16,723 bases of DNA from Desulfobacteraceae bacterium (GCA_021162325.1 JAGGYV010000017.1:1-16723), one strand, 5' to 3'; shown: positions 6,968 to 14,377, counted from the first letter of the stretch. Notes: a model not told the origin generated them from the sequence alone. Numbers and translations are program-made.

Positions 6968-7414
6968 ATGAAATGCCCCTATTGCCGCGAGAACAACAAC
7001 AAAGTGATCGATTCCAGACTCAGCAAGGACGGCAATGCGATTCGCAGACGCCGAGAATGTATATCCTGCGAGCGGCGCTTTACCACCTATGAGACCATTG
7101 AAGATATCCCGCTCATGATTATTAAAAAGGACAAACGCCGGGAAGTTTTCAGCCGGGACAAGGTTCGTTCGGGTCTTCAGAAAGCCTGTGAAAAACGAGA
7201 GATCAGCATGAATGTAATCGAATTATATGTTGAAGAACTGGAACGGGACCTGAGAGAATCGGAAGCAAAGGAAATTCCATCCACCATTATCGGAGAAAAA
7301 ATGATGAAAATTCTCCACAGCCTTGACAAAGTCGCCTATGTGCGGTTTGCTTCTGTGTATCGGGATTTCAAAGATGTCACTGATTTTGAGAATGAACTTA
7401 AAACATTAAAATAA
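6968..7414 (+). CDS. nrdR: Transcriptional repressor NrdR
   Basis: Zinc-ribbon plus ATP-cone repressor that senses ATP/dATP and switches off ribonucleotide reductase genes. Zinc ribbon: C3-x2-C6 and C31-x2-C34 (MKCPYC, CISC) with RRRREC and RRFTTYE in between and after. ATP-cone about residues 49-139 (IIKKDKRREVFSRDKVRSGL). At 148 aa it is typical. ATG at 6968 follows AAAAGGATGG. I saw no NrdR box in this window, so its targets lie elsewhere. A 12-bp hairpin after the gene (7481-7512) may end this part of the operon. Confidence 0.97.
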   Translation: MKCPYCRENNNKVIDSRLSKDGNAIRRRRECISCERRFTTYETIEDIPLMIIKKDKRREVFSRDKVRSGLQKACEKREISMNVIELYVEELERDLRESEAKEIPSTIIGEKMMKILHSLDKVAYVRFASVYRDFKDVTDFENELKTLK

Positions 7415-7480
7415 ATATCACTGCGTTCCCAAGTTAATTTATTAATTAATTTACTTAAGAAATAATTTGAAATTTATTTA

Positions 7481-7512
7481 AATGGTTTCGCAGAAAATTT
7501 TGCGAAACCATT
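7481..7512 (+). terminator. Strong hairpin between nrdR and ribD (terminator or attenuator)
   Basis: A perfect 12-bp stem, AATGGTTTCGCA (7481-7492) with its complement at 7501-7512 and an 8-base loop, followed by ATATTTTG. The T-run is weak, so read-through into ribD is possible. The 65 bases before it are very AT-rich and contain nothing else I recognise. No FMN riboswitch fold is apparent. Confidence 0.55.
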
Positions 7513-7540
7513 ATATTTTGAACAAACGAAACTGAGAATC

Positions 7541-8635
7541 ATGAACGACCGTCATTATATGAAAATCGCATTGGAACTGGCAGCCCGGGGAAAGGGATAT
7601 ACATCCCCGAATCCCATGGTCGGTGCGGTTGTGGTTAAAGCGGGGAAAATTGTCGGCAAGGGATGGCATGAACAAGTCGGTGGTCCCCATGCCGAGGTCA
7701 ACGCCATTGATGACGCGGGAGACCTTGCCGCCGGCAGTACGATTTATGTGACATTAGAACCCTGCAATCACCAGGGGCGGACCCCGCCCTGCACTAAAAA
7801 AATTATTTCCGCCGGTATTAAACATGTTGTTATGGCGATGAAAGATCCGAATCCGGATGTCAGCGGCGGCGGCGGCGAATTTTTAAACCAGAATGGCGTC
7901 ACCGTGGAATCCGGTGTCTGTGAAGCTGAAGCACGGCGCTTAAATGAAAGCTTTATCAAATATATCAGTACAAAACGACCATTTGTGACATTAAAATGCG
8001 CGGCAACACTAGATGGCCGGATGGCCACACGAACAGGGGATTCAAAATGGGTCACCGGAGAATTATCCCGAAAATACGTTCATGAACTGCGCCACGGAGT
8101 GGATGCAATCATGGTCGGGAACAATACGGTAAAATCAGATAACCCCAGCCTGACAACACGCTTAGACGATAAACAAGGATTGGATCCCATCCGGATTGTT
8201 TTGGATACACAGCTATCCATTCCAAAAGATTCAAAGTTATTGCAGATCCCCTCAGGCTCTGATACGTTAATTATTACAGGCAATTCGAAACCATCTGCAA
8301 AACGGGATGCCATTTTACAAATGGGTGTTAAAATTATTGACGCAGCGCTTAAAGACGACCGGATTGACCTGGATGCCCTGATGGATCAATTGGGGAAAAG
8401 GGGAATCACCAATCTTCTGATTGAAGGCGGCGCGCAGGTCGCGGCATCCGCTTTGCAAGCGAAAATTGTGAATAAAATCATTTTTTTTTACGCGCCCAGG
8501 ATTCTGGGCGGCGACGATGGTGTTCCCATGTGCAGCGGTGCCGGACCGGAACTGATGGCCGACAGTATCCCGGTCAGAGATATAACCGTCCGTCAGTTCG
8601 ATAATGATATAATGATTGAAGGATATTTAAGCTGA
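7541..8635 (+). CDS. ribD: Bifunctional pyrimidine deaminase/reductase RibD
   Basis: Carries out steps 2 and 3 of riboflavin synthesis: deamination of diaminohydroxyphosphoribosylamino-pyrimidine, then NADPH-dependent reduction of the ribosyl chain. N-terminal deaminase domain (about 1-145): zinc ligands H50 (HAE at 50-52), C75 and C84 in EPCNHQGRTPPC. C-terminal reductase domain (about 150-364): RPFVTLKCAATLDGRMAT, GVDAIMVGNNTVKSDNPSLT and NLLIEGGAQVAAS. At 364 aa it is full length. ATG at 7541 has a modest ribosome binding site (CTGAGAATC). ribE starts one base after its stop, so the two are tightly coupled. Confidence 0.97.
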   Translation: MNDRHYMKIALELAARGKGYTSPNPMVGAVVVKAGKIVGKGWHEQVGGPHAEVNAIDDAGDLAAGSTIYVTLEPCNHQGRTPPCTKKIISAGIKHVVMAMKDPNPDVSGGGGEFLNQNGVTVESGVCEAEARRLNESFIKYISTKRPFVTLKCAATLDGRMATRTGDSKWVTGELSRKYVHELRHGVDAIMVGNNTVKSDNPSLTTRLDDKQGLDPIRIVLDTQLSIPKDSKLLQIPSGSDTLIITGNSKPSAKRDAILQMGVKIIDAALKDDRIDLDALMDQLGKRGITNLLIEGGAQVAASALQAKIVNKIIFFYAPRILGGDDGVPMCSGAGPELMADSIPVRDITVRQFDNDIMIEGYLS

Positions 8636-8636
8636 T

Positions 8637-9299
8637 ATGTTTACAGGCATCATAGAAGGCTTGGGAAAAATAACCGGTATCCGCCCGGCCGGTGAGGGCA
8701 AACGGCTCGCCCTTAATGCGGAGTTCCCTTTAGAGGGTTCTAAAATCGGCGACAGCATTGCTGTCAACGGGGCCTGCCTGACCGCAGTCATGATTTCGAA
8801 ATCACGGTTTGAAGTGGATGTATCACCGGAAACCCTTGATAAAACGACGTTGAAAAATATTAGAATCAATGAGCGTGTCAATATCGAACGGGCATTGCGA
8901 TTATCGGACCGAATAGACGGCCATCTGGTATCCGGCCACATTGATGGTACCGCCCGAATTACCCACAAGACCCGACAGGCAAACGCTATTTTAATCGGAT
9001 TCTCTGTTGGTCAATCCCTGGCCCGTTACATGATAGCCAAAGGGTCTGTTGCCATCGACGGTATCAGCCTGACCATCAACGGCTGCGACGAGCAAAGCTT
9101 TGAAGTCAGCATCATTCCCCATACCGCCGAAACAACGACCATCGGAATAAAGAACGTCGGCGATACGGTAAACATTGAAACCGATATGATCGGTAAATAT
9201 GTAGAGAAATTTCTCACAAACGAAAAAGATCCAATAAAAAATAATACCGGAAAAAAACCGGTCGATATGGAATTTTTATTGAAAACCGGATTTATTTAA
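8637..9299 (+). CDS. ribE: Riboflavin synthase (alpha subunit)
   Basis: Dismutates two 6,7-dimethyl-8-ribityllumazine molecules to riboflavin, the last step of the pathway. Two homologous lumazine-binding barrels: MFTGIIEGLGKI with VNGACLTAV in the N-terminal half, and AIDGISLTINGC in the C-terminal half, where SGHIDGTA marks the second barrel. At 220 aa it is normal length, with a C-terminal helix for trimerisation. ATG at 8637 lies one base after the ribD stop, with AAGGATA about 12 bases upstream inside ribD, so translational coupling is likely. Confidence 0.97.
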   Translation: MFTGIIEGLGKITGIRPAGEGKRLALNAEFPLEGSKIGDSIAVNGACLTAVMISKSRFEVDVSPETLDKTTLKNIRINERVNIERALRLSDRIDGHLVSGHIDGTARITHKTRQANAILIGFSVGQSLARYMIAKGSVAIDGISLTINGCDEQSFEVSIIPHTAETTTIGIKNVGDTVNIETDMIGKYVEKFLTNEKDPIKNNTGKKPVDMEFLLKTGFI

Positions 9300-9328
9300 A
9301 CCATAAGAAATAAATAATATTAATCAAA

Positions 9329-9375
9329 TTCAAAACATCGGCGATTAATGTCTTCGCCTCTTTTCGATGTTTGAA
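9329..9375 (+). promoter_or_regulatory. Hairpin in the ribBA leader
   Basis: TTCAAAACATCG (9329-9340) pairs with CGATGTTTGAA (9365-9375) with one bulged A, and GGCGA (9340-9344) pairs with TCGCC (9354-9358) inside, giving a two-part hairpin just upstream of the ribBA ribosome binding site (AAAGGAG, 9382-9388). No T-run follows, so it is not a terminator. It could modulate translation or mRNA processing; no FMN riboswitch consensus is visible. Confidence 0.4.
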
Positions 9376-9400
9376 TATAATAAAGGAGAATAAGGGTAAC

Positions 9401-10615
9401 ATGGCACATTTAAGCATAGAAGAAGCAATTAAAGATATCCACGAAGGGAAAATGGTTATTCTGGTGGATGATGAAGACCGGGAAAACGAAGGAGACCTCA
9501 CCATTGCGGCTGAAGCCGTCACGCCGGAAATCATTAATTTTATGGCCACTCACGGCCGGGGGTTGATCTGCCTGTCGTTAACAGCAGATATGGTTAAAAA
9601 ACTCGACCTGCCGATGATGGTCAACGATAATACGTCTCAATTTAAAACCGGTTTTACCGTATCCATCGAAGCAAGACACGGTGTGACGACCGGCATTTCC
9701 ACTGCTGACCGGGCCACAACGATTCAAACCGCTATTGCCGATGATGCCAGGCCGGAAGATATTGCCCGACCGGGTCATATTTTTCCTTTGCGCGCCCGAA
9801 GAGGCGGCGTAATGGTTCGTACCGGCCAGACAGAAGGCTCTGTTGACCTGGCAAGACTTGCCGGATGCAAGCCTGCGGGCGTTATTTGTGAAATAATGGA
9901 TGAAGACGGAACCATGGCCAGAATGCCGTCTCTGGAAAAATTTTCCGAAAAACACGACATCGGAATCTGTACCATTGCTGATTTGATCGCATATCGGATG
10001 AGAACGGAATCCTTTGTTCACCGGGCCGTTGAAGCGAACGTCCCCACCACCCATGCCGGAAAATTCAAAGTCATTGTTTATGAAAATGATCTGGAAAATT
10101 TTCAGCATATTGCCCTGGTTAAAGGAGACATTGACCCGGAAAAATCGATTCTGGTTCGGGTCCATTCGGAATGTCTGACCGGTGATATTTTCGGTTCCCT
10201 CCGGTGCGACTGTGGTGAACAGCTTGGCCGGGCCATGCAAATGATGGAAGAAGAAGGAAGCGGCGTTCTTCTCTATGTGCGGCAGGAAGGCCGCGGTATC
10301 GGGTTGGTCAACAAATTGAAAGCTTATAATCTTCAGGATGAAGGGTATGATACGGTTGAAGCCAATAAAAAACTCGGATTCAAGGCCGACTTAAGGGATT
10401 ATGGCGTCGGTGCCCAGGTTCTGGCTGATCTGGGGGTCAAAAAAATGCGGCTGATCACCAATAATCCCAAAAAAATCGTTGGCCTGGAAGGGTATGGCAT
10501 CAGCGTGGTTGAAAGGGTTCCCATTCAGACGGAACCGACCGATCAAAACCGGTGCTATCTCGAATGCAAGCGATTAAAAATGGGACATTACCTAAATGTT
10601 GACACAACCCCATAA
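9401..10615 (+). CDS. ribBA: Bifunctional DHBP synthase/GTP cyclohydrolase II
   Basis: Supplies both riboflavin precursors: dihydroxybutanone phosphate from ribulose 5-phosphate (RibB, about 1-200) and the pyrimidine from GTP (RibA, about 205-404). RibB: DDEDRENEGD at 23-32, STADRATTI and GHIFPLRA. RibA: zinc ligands C258, C269 and C271 (HSECLTGDIFGSLRCDC), then YVRQEGRGIGL. In the RibB TGHTEA motif, residue 143 is Gln (TGQTEG), although the corresponding His is a metal ligand in E. coli RibB. I believe this variant recurs in RibBA proteins. I chose ATG at 9401, which gives MAHLSIEEAI, the usual family start; a TTG at 9371 would add ten atypical residues and precede the ribosome binding site. 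Confidence 0.96.
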   Translation: MAHLSIEEAIKDIHEGKMVILVDDEDRENEGDLTIAAEAVTPEIINFMATHGRGLICLSLTADMVKKLDLPMMVNDNTSQFKTGFTVSIEARHGVTTGISTADRATTIQTAIADDARPEDIARPGHIFPLRARRGGVMVRTGQTEGSVDLARLAGCKPAGVICEIMDEDGTMARMPSLEKFSEKHDIGICTIADLIAYRMRTESFVHRAVEANVPTTHAGKFKVIVYENDLENFQHIALVKGDIDPEKSILVRVHSECLTGDIFGSLRCDCGEQLGRAMQMMEEEGSGVLLYVRQEGRGIGLVNKLKAYNLQDEGYDTVEANKKLGFKADLRDYGVGAQVLADLGVKKMRLITNNPKKIVGLEGYGISVVERVPIQTEPTDQNRCYLECKRLKMGHYLNVDTTP

Positions 10616-10616
10616 C

Positions 10617-10761
10617 TAGTGCCCGACCGATAACCGCCAATTTTTTCAGTTTCGGCGTTGGGCTAAAATTTTAATCCTCAAAATACTCAATGTATGTCTA
10701 TGGTTAAAATTTTAGCGCGCCTTGAACTTAAAAAAAATTTCAGGTTTTCGCTCAGACACTA
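10617..10761. mobile_element. Palindromic MITE-like element between ribBA and ribH
   Basis: A ~145-bp non-coding imperfect palindrome. The ends read TAGTGCCCGACCGATAACC and, on the other strand, TAGTGTCTGAGCGAAAACC. Halfway in, GCTAAAATTTTAA (10662-10674) pairs perfectly with 10704-10716, and the arms resemble each other over about 58 bases. There is no coding capacity. It begins two bases after the ribBA stop and ends before the ribH ribosome binding site (AAAGAGGAAAA). I recall similar dispersed sequences from Desulfobacterales genomes but cannot verify copy number here. A TA dinucleotide at each end could be target duplication. Confidence 0.65.
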
Positions 10762-10783
10762 AAAAAATCAAAGAGGAAAACCT

Positions 10784-11257
10784 ATGTCAAAAATCATCGA
10801 AGGGAATCTACTTGCCGAAGGGAAACGGTTTGCCCTGATCGTGGGTCGTTTTAATGACTTTATCTCGGAAAAATTACTTAGCGGCGCACTCGATGCATTG
10901 ATTCGGAGCGGTGCTAAAAATGAAAATATTGATATCGTAAAAGTTCCCGGTGCATTTGAAATTCCGCTGGCCGCAAAAAAACTGGCCCAAAAAAAATACG
11001 ATGCCATCATTTGCCTGGGCGCTGTCATTCGCGGGGCCACCCCCCATTTTGACTATGTCAGCGCGGAAGTTTCAAAAGGGATTGCGACGGTGAGTTTAGA
11101 TGCTGAAGTACCCGTTATTTTTGGTGTCATCACCACCGATACCATTGAACAGGCCATTGAACGGGCCGGAACCAAAGCCGGCAACAAAGGCTGGAGTGCC
11201 GCCATTGCCGCCATTGAAATGGCCAACCTGATGAGCGCAATCGAGGCACACAAATAA
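10784..11257 (+). CDS. ribH: 6,7-dimethyl-8-ribityllumazine synthase
   Basis: Condenses the pyrimidine from RibD and the butanone phosphate from RibBA to lumazine, the substrate of RibE; the family forms pentamers or 60-mer capsids. Seen: GRFNDFIS, VPGAFEIPLAAKKLA, GAVIRGATPHFDYV with catalytic H88, FGVITTDTIEQAIERAG and AGNKGWSAA. At 157 aa it is typical. ATG at 10784 follows AAAGAGGAAAACC. It is separated from ribBA by the palindromic element, so its supply may depend on read-through or on signals in that element. nusB starts five bases after its stop. Confidence 0.97.
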   Translation: MSKIIEGNLLAEGKRFALIVGRFNDFISEKLLSGALDALIRSGAKNENIDIVKVPGAFEIPLAAKKLAQKKYDAIICLGAVIRGATPHFDYVSAEVSKGIATVSLDAEVPVIFGVITTDTIEQAIERAGTKAGNKGWSAAIAAIEMANLMSAIEAHK

Positions 11258-11262
11258 CATTT

Positions 11263-11697
11263 ATGGGAACTCGCCGCAAATCAAGAGAACTGGCGATGCA
11301 GGCACTTTTCTGCATAGATACGCTGAAAAATGAATCAGATGAATTATTGGAGGGGCTTTCCGGAATATTAAAACTGGCCCCTGATACGCAAAGATTTTAC
11401 ATGACGTTGATCAAAGGTGTCATTGATAATAAATCTCAGATTGATCAACTCATTGAACAATTTTCCAGCAACTGGAAAATAAACCGGATGGGCGGCGTGG
11501 ATCGGAATATTCTTCGAATAGCTGCTTATGAACTGTTATACTGCCAGGATATACCACCGAAAGTATCGATCAACGAGGCGGTTGATATTGGCAAGCTATA
11601 CGGCACAGAAGAATCCGGGTCGTTTATCAATGGAATTTTAGACGGTATTTACCAGCAGCAGATCTCTAAAAATAAAAATAAGGCAAAATCGGATTAA
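11263..11697 (+). CDS. nusB: Transcription antitermination factor NusB
   Basis: All-helical RNA-binding protein that, with NusE (S10), binds boxA of rRNA leaders and promotes antitermination. It starts MGTRRKSRELAMQALFCID, the typical NusB arginine-rich start. RMGGVDRNILRIAAYELLY at about 76-94 and SINEAVDIGKLYGTEESGSFINGILD are the conserved C-terminal helices. At 144 aa it is normal. It follows ribH by five bases, a pairing widespread in bacteria. The ribosome binding site would lie within the ribH 3' end, suggesting coupling. trpB2 follows after 42 bases. Confidence 0.96.
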   Translation: MGTRRKSRELAMQALFCIDTLKNESDELLEGLSGILKLAPDTQRFYMTLIKGVIDNKSQIDQLIEQFSSNWKINRMGGVDRNILRIAAYELLYCQDIPPKVSINEAVDIGKLYGTEESGSFINGILDGIYQQQISKNKNKAKSD

Positions 11698-11739
11698 TAC
11701 GAAAACCCCTAACACTCGAAAGACAAGGAGTTTAATATT

Positions 11740-13116
11740 ATGGAACAAAGAAAAGTATTGTTAACTGAAGATGAGATGCCCCGGCAATGGTATAATATTC
11801 TGGCTGATATAAAAATAAATCCGCCGCTGGGACCGGACGGCAATCCCGTCACCCCGGAGCAACTTGCCCCTGTATTTCCAATGAACCTGATCGAACAGGA
11901 AGTCAGTACCGAACGCTGGATTGATATCCCCGAACCGGTTCTGGATGCATTAAAAATATGGCGCCCGGCCCCGCTTGTCCGGGCCAGAAATCTTGAGAAA
12001 GCGTTGGGCACCCCTGCCAGAATATATTTTAAAAATGAAAGTTTAAGCCCCCCGGGAAGCCACAAACCGAATACAGCGATTCCCCAGGCTTATTATAATA
12101 AAGAGTTTGGTATCAAAAAAATCACCACGGAAACCGGTGCTGGCCAGTGGGGCAGCGCATTGTCCTTTGCATGCGCCCTGTTCGGCCTGGAATGCAAAAT
12201 ATATATGGTACGGATCAGTTTTGACCAAAAACCGTACCGGAAATCCATGATGGCCACCTGGGGCGGAAAATGTATCCCCAGCCCAAGTCCTTATACAAAA
12301 GCCGGCCGCGACGCTTTGGAGCGTGATCCGAACATGCCGGGCAGCTTAGGAATCGCCATCAGCGAAGCCATTGAAGAAGCGGTATCCGATGAAAGCGGCC
12401 AAACCAGATATTCCCTGGGCAGTGTTCTCAATCATGTCATGCTGCACCAGACCATCATCGGTCTGGAAGCAAAAAAACAGATGGAAAAAATCGGAGAATA
12501 TCCGGATATTATTATCGGCTGTGCCGGCGGCGGAAGTAATTTTGCCGGGCTGACCTTTCCGTTTGTGCGTGATAAAATCAACGGTAAACAAATTGAAATA
12601 TATCCCGTCGAACCTGCCGGATGCCCGACGTTGACCAAAGCCCCGTTTGTCTATGATCACGGGGATACGGCAAAATATACGCCGCTGCTGCCCATGCATA
12701 GCCTGGGCCATACATTTATGCCACCCCCATTTCATGCCGGTGGTCTGCGTTATCACGGCATGGCGCCCACTGTCAGCCAGCTGGTGGATGAAGGACTATT
12801 CACCCCAAGATCCGTTAAACAAAAAGAAGTTTTTGAGGCCGGCATTCTTGCCGCCCGCACTGAAGGTATCATTCCCGCCCCGGAAACCAACCATGCGCTG
12901 GCAACAGTTGTAGAAGAAGCCCAAAAAGCAAAAGAAGAAGGCAAGGAAAAAGTCATTCTGTTCAACTGGAGCGGTCATGGACTTATTGATCTTACGGCAT
13001 ATGATAACTATCTTGCCGGCAATATCAAAGACGTTGTGCTTTCAGACGAAGAAATTGCGAGTGCTGAAAAAATCTTTGCTGACTACCCGAAACCACAATC
13101 TTTGAAAAGCAAATAA
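11740..13116 (+). CDS. trpB: Tryptophan synthase beta chain, TrpB2 type
   Basis: PLP enzyme that makes tryptophan from indole and serine. At 458 aa it is longer than TrpB1 (~400 aa) and has the TrpB2 hallmarks: an N-terminal extension (DEMPRQWYNILADI, INPPLGP), PLP lysine K109 in SPPGSHKPNTA, catalytic E131 in ETGAGQWG (Trp where TrpB1 has His), and phosphate loop GCAGGGSN at 260-267. TrpB2 enzymes are thought not to partner stably with TrpA and may salvage free indole; no trpA or other trp gene is in the window. ATG at 11740 follows ACAAGGAG. A small Cys-motif gene follows after 17 bases. Confidence 0.93.
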   Translation: MEQRKVLLTEDEMPRQWYNILADIKINPPLGPDGNPVTPEQLAPVFPMNLIEQEVSTERWIDIPEPVLDALKIWRPAPLVRARNLEKALGTPARIYFKNESLSPPGSHKPNTAIPQAYYNKEFGIKKITTETGAGQWGSALSFACALFGLECKIYMVRISFDQKPYRKSMMATWGGKCIPSPSPYTKAGRDALERDPNMPGSLGIAISEAIEEAVSDESGQTRYSLGSVLNHVMLHQTIIGLEAKKQMEKIGEYPDIIIGCAGGGSNFAGLTFPFVRDKINGKQIEIYPVEPAGCPTLTKAPFVYDHGDTAKYTPLLPMHSLGHTFMPPPFHAGGLRYHGMAPTVSQLVDEGLFTPRSVKQKEVFEAGILAARTEGIIPAPETNHALATVVEEAQKAKEEGKEKVILFNWSGHGLIDLTAYDNYLAGNIKDVVLSDEEIASAEKIFADYPKPQSLKSK

Positions 13117-13133
13117 TTAAAGGAAACTGTTGA

Positions 13134-13400
13134 ATGTCAGACCAACCGATAGAAGACCTGGAACGGCGCTGCCCGAGACTGGGCAGCCCCATTCCCTTTC
13201 GTTACTGCCTCATCAGCGGTGAGGATGATGCTATTTGCTGGAAAATTCTGGACTGCTGGTGGGAAACATTTGATGTGAAAAACTACCTGAAAACGAATAT
13301 GCCGGAGGCTGTTTTCAATGAACTGATGGCCAAAGCGGACAAACCTGCGAATAAAGTCGGCAGTATCATCGATATCGTTGAAAAGGCAAAGCATAGGTAG
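13134..13400 (+). CDS. Small conserved Cys-motif protein of unknown function
   Basis: An 88-aa soluble protein. Four cysteines are spaced C13-x11-C25-x9-C35-x5-C41 within RRCPRLGSPIPFRYC and ICWKILDCWW, which looks like a metal or Fe-S site. I recall similar CPRLG...PCWKI-x-DCWW proteins in other delta-proteobacteria, annotated as hypothetical. After the Cys region comes ETFDVKNYLK and a charged helical C-terminus. No membrane segment or signal peptide. ATG at 13134 follows TTAAAGGAAA. It is the last gene of the run, 17 bases after trpB2, so it may be co-transcribed; a role with TrpB2 is only a guess from position. Confidence 0.75.
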   Translation: MSDQPIEDLERRCPRLGSPIPFRYCLISGEDDAICWKILDCWWETFDVKNYLKTNMPEAVFNELMAKADKPANKVGSIIDIVEKAKHR

Positions 13401-13580
13401 AAGGTTATAAGGTAGAAGGCTGAAGTAAGAAGGTAAATTAGGTACTATGACCATACCCGCGGTTCATATTTAAACTGAAAAATCATAAATGGTTTAATTT
13501 GAACGGTGTGTAATAGTTGATACCTGTAAGAATCAGGTGATACACTTCAGCCTTCAGTCTTCAACCTATTTACCTTATAT
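13401..13580. repeat. Imperfect palindromic intergenic repeat (GAAGGCTGAAGT type)
   Basis: GAAGGCTGAAGT at 13415-13426 is the exact inverted complement of 13544-13555. Inside, GGTTCATATTTAAAC (13461-13475) pairs imperfectly with GTTTAATTTGAAC (13492-13504), and a small ACCTG/CAGGT hairpin lies at about 13522-13538. Outside the arms are degenerate purine-rich repeats (AAGGTAGAAGG-like) on the left and their complements on the right. It fills most of the 210-base gap before the hydrolase gene. No coding capacity. Confidence 0.55.
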
Positions 13581-13610
13581 TAAATCATTTAATTTCTTAG
13601 GAGACACCCA

Positions 13611-14231
13611 TTGATCATCAAAACACTCACCGTGGGACCAATTATGGCTAACTGCTTTATCCTGGGCTGTAAAAACACAAAATCAGCCGTGGTGATTGAT
13701 CCGGGCGATGAGGCGGATAAAATTCTTATGGCGTTGGCTGAATCACAGCTGACGGTCAAATATATTATCAATACCCACGGCCATTTTGACCATGTTGGGG
13801 CCAATAAAAAAATAAAAGAGGTCACTGGCGCGGAAATCCTGATTCATGCCGCAGATGCCGATATGCTGGAACAGATATCTATGGCTTCTCAGGCTTTTGG
13901 AATGTCTGTGGAAAATTCTCCCCCGGCAGACCGGATGATTGGTGAAGGGGACCAAATCACATTTGGCGATATTACCTTAAATGTAATCCACACACCCGGA
14001 CATTCTCCGGGTGGGATCGCCTTGTCAACTGATGGAATCGTTTTTGTAGGAGATTCCTTGTTTTACGGGTCTATCGGCCGGACGGATTTCCCGGGCGGTG
14101 ACTATAACACCCTGATATCCAGCATTAAAAACAAACTGTTCCCCTTAGGTGATGAGGTGGTCGTGTATACGGGCCACGGTCCTGAGACCTCCATCGGCCA
14201 GGAAAAACGGATGAATCCATTTTTAAAATAA
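13611..14231 (+). CDS. Metallo-beta-lactamase-fold hydrolase, GloB/YcbL-like
   Basis: A 206-aa MBL-fold hydrolase. Metal ligands are clear: THGHFDH (H56, H58, D60, H61), H131 in HTPGHSPGG, D148 in VGDSLF and H189 in YTGHGPET. The pattern FGSIGRTDFPGGD-like (YGSIGRTDFPGGDYN) and the short length fit the glyoxalase II-like YcbL group, which lacks the long C-terminal substrate domain of true GloB. A thioester hydrolase role is likely; the natural substrate is not evident. The start is TTG at 13611 after TTAGGAG at 13597-13603. The last codons (NPFLK, stop) lie in the first unit of a 16-bp tandem repeat. Confidence 0.88.
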   Translation: MIIKTLTVGPIMANCFILGCKNTKSAVVIDPGDEADKILMALAESQLTVKYIINTHGHFDHVGANKKIKEVTGAEILIHAADADMLEQISMASQAFGMSVENSPPADRMIGEGDQITFGDITLNVIHTPGHSPGGIALSTDGIVFVGDSLFYGSIGRTDFPGGDYNTLISSIKNKLFPLGDEVVVYTGHGPETSIGQEKRMNPFLK

Positions 14232-14300
14232 TCCATTTTTAAAATAATATGGTTTTAAAATAATATGGTTTTAAAATAATATGGTTTTAAAATAATATGG
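14216..14300 (+). repeat. 16-bp tandem repeat (VNTR-like) over the hydrolase stop codon
   Basis: Five full 16-bp units plus a partial one: two units of TCCATTTTTAAAATAA (14216-14231, 14232-14247) and three of TATGGTTTTAAAATAA (14248-14263, 14264-14279, 14280-14295), then TATGG. The first unit encodes the last residues and stop of the hydrolase, so expansion or contraction downstream leaves the protein unchanged. Confidence 0.9.
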
Positions 14301-14377
14301 ATATCCACTTTAATTAATTTTCCTTACCATGGTCATCAGGCGCATGTTGCAAAATACGATATACCAGAAATGGTCTT

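Noticed and set aside
7415..7540. FMN riboswitch upstream of ribD
   Set aside because: The gap is AT-rich with a single simple hairpin; none of the conserved RFN-element sequence blocks can be seen.
9371..9400. TTG at 9371 as the ribBA start
   Set aside because: It precedes the AAAGGAG ribosome binding site and would add residues not found in the family; ATG at 9401 gives the standard N-terminus.
9578..10240. Minus-strand open frame (220 codons) opposite ribBA
   Set aside because: It is the shadow of the RibB and RibA domains, whose motifs are intact on the plus strand.
13611..14231. Classical glyoxalase II (GloB) assignment
   Set aside because: At 206 aa it lacks the C-terminal glutathione-thioester domain; only the MBL fold and a YcbL-like pattern can be supported.
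14216..14300. CRISPR array
   Set aside because: The 16-bp units are contiguous with no spacers and no cas genes are present.
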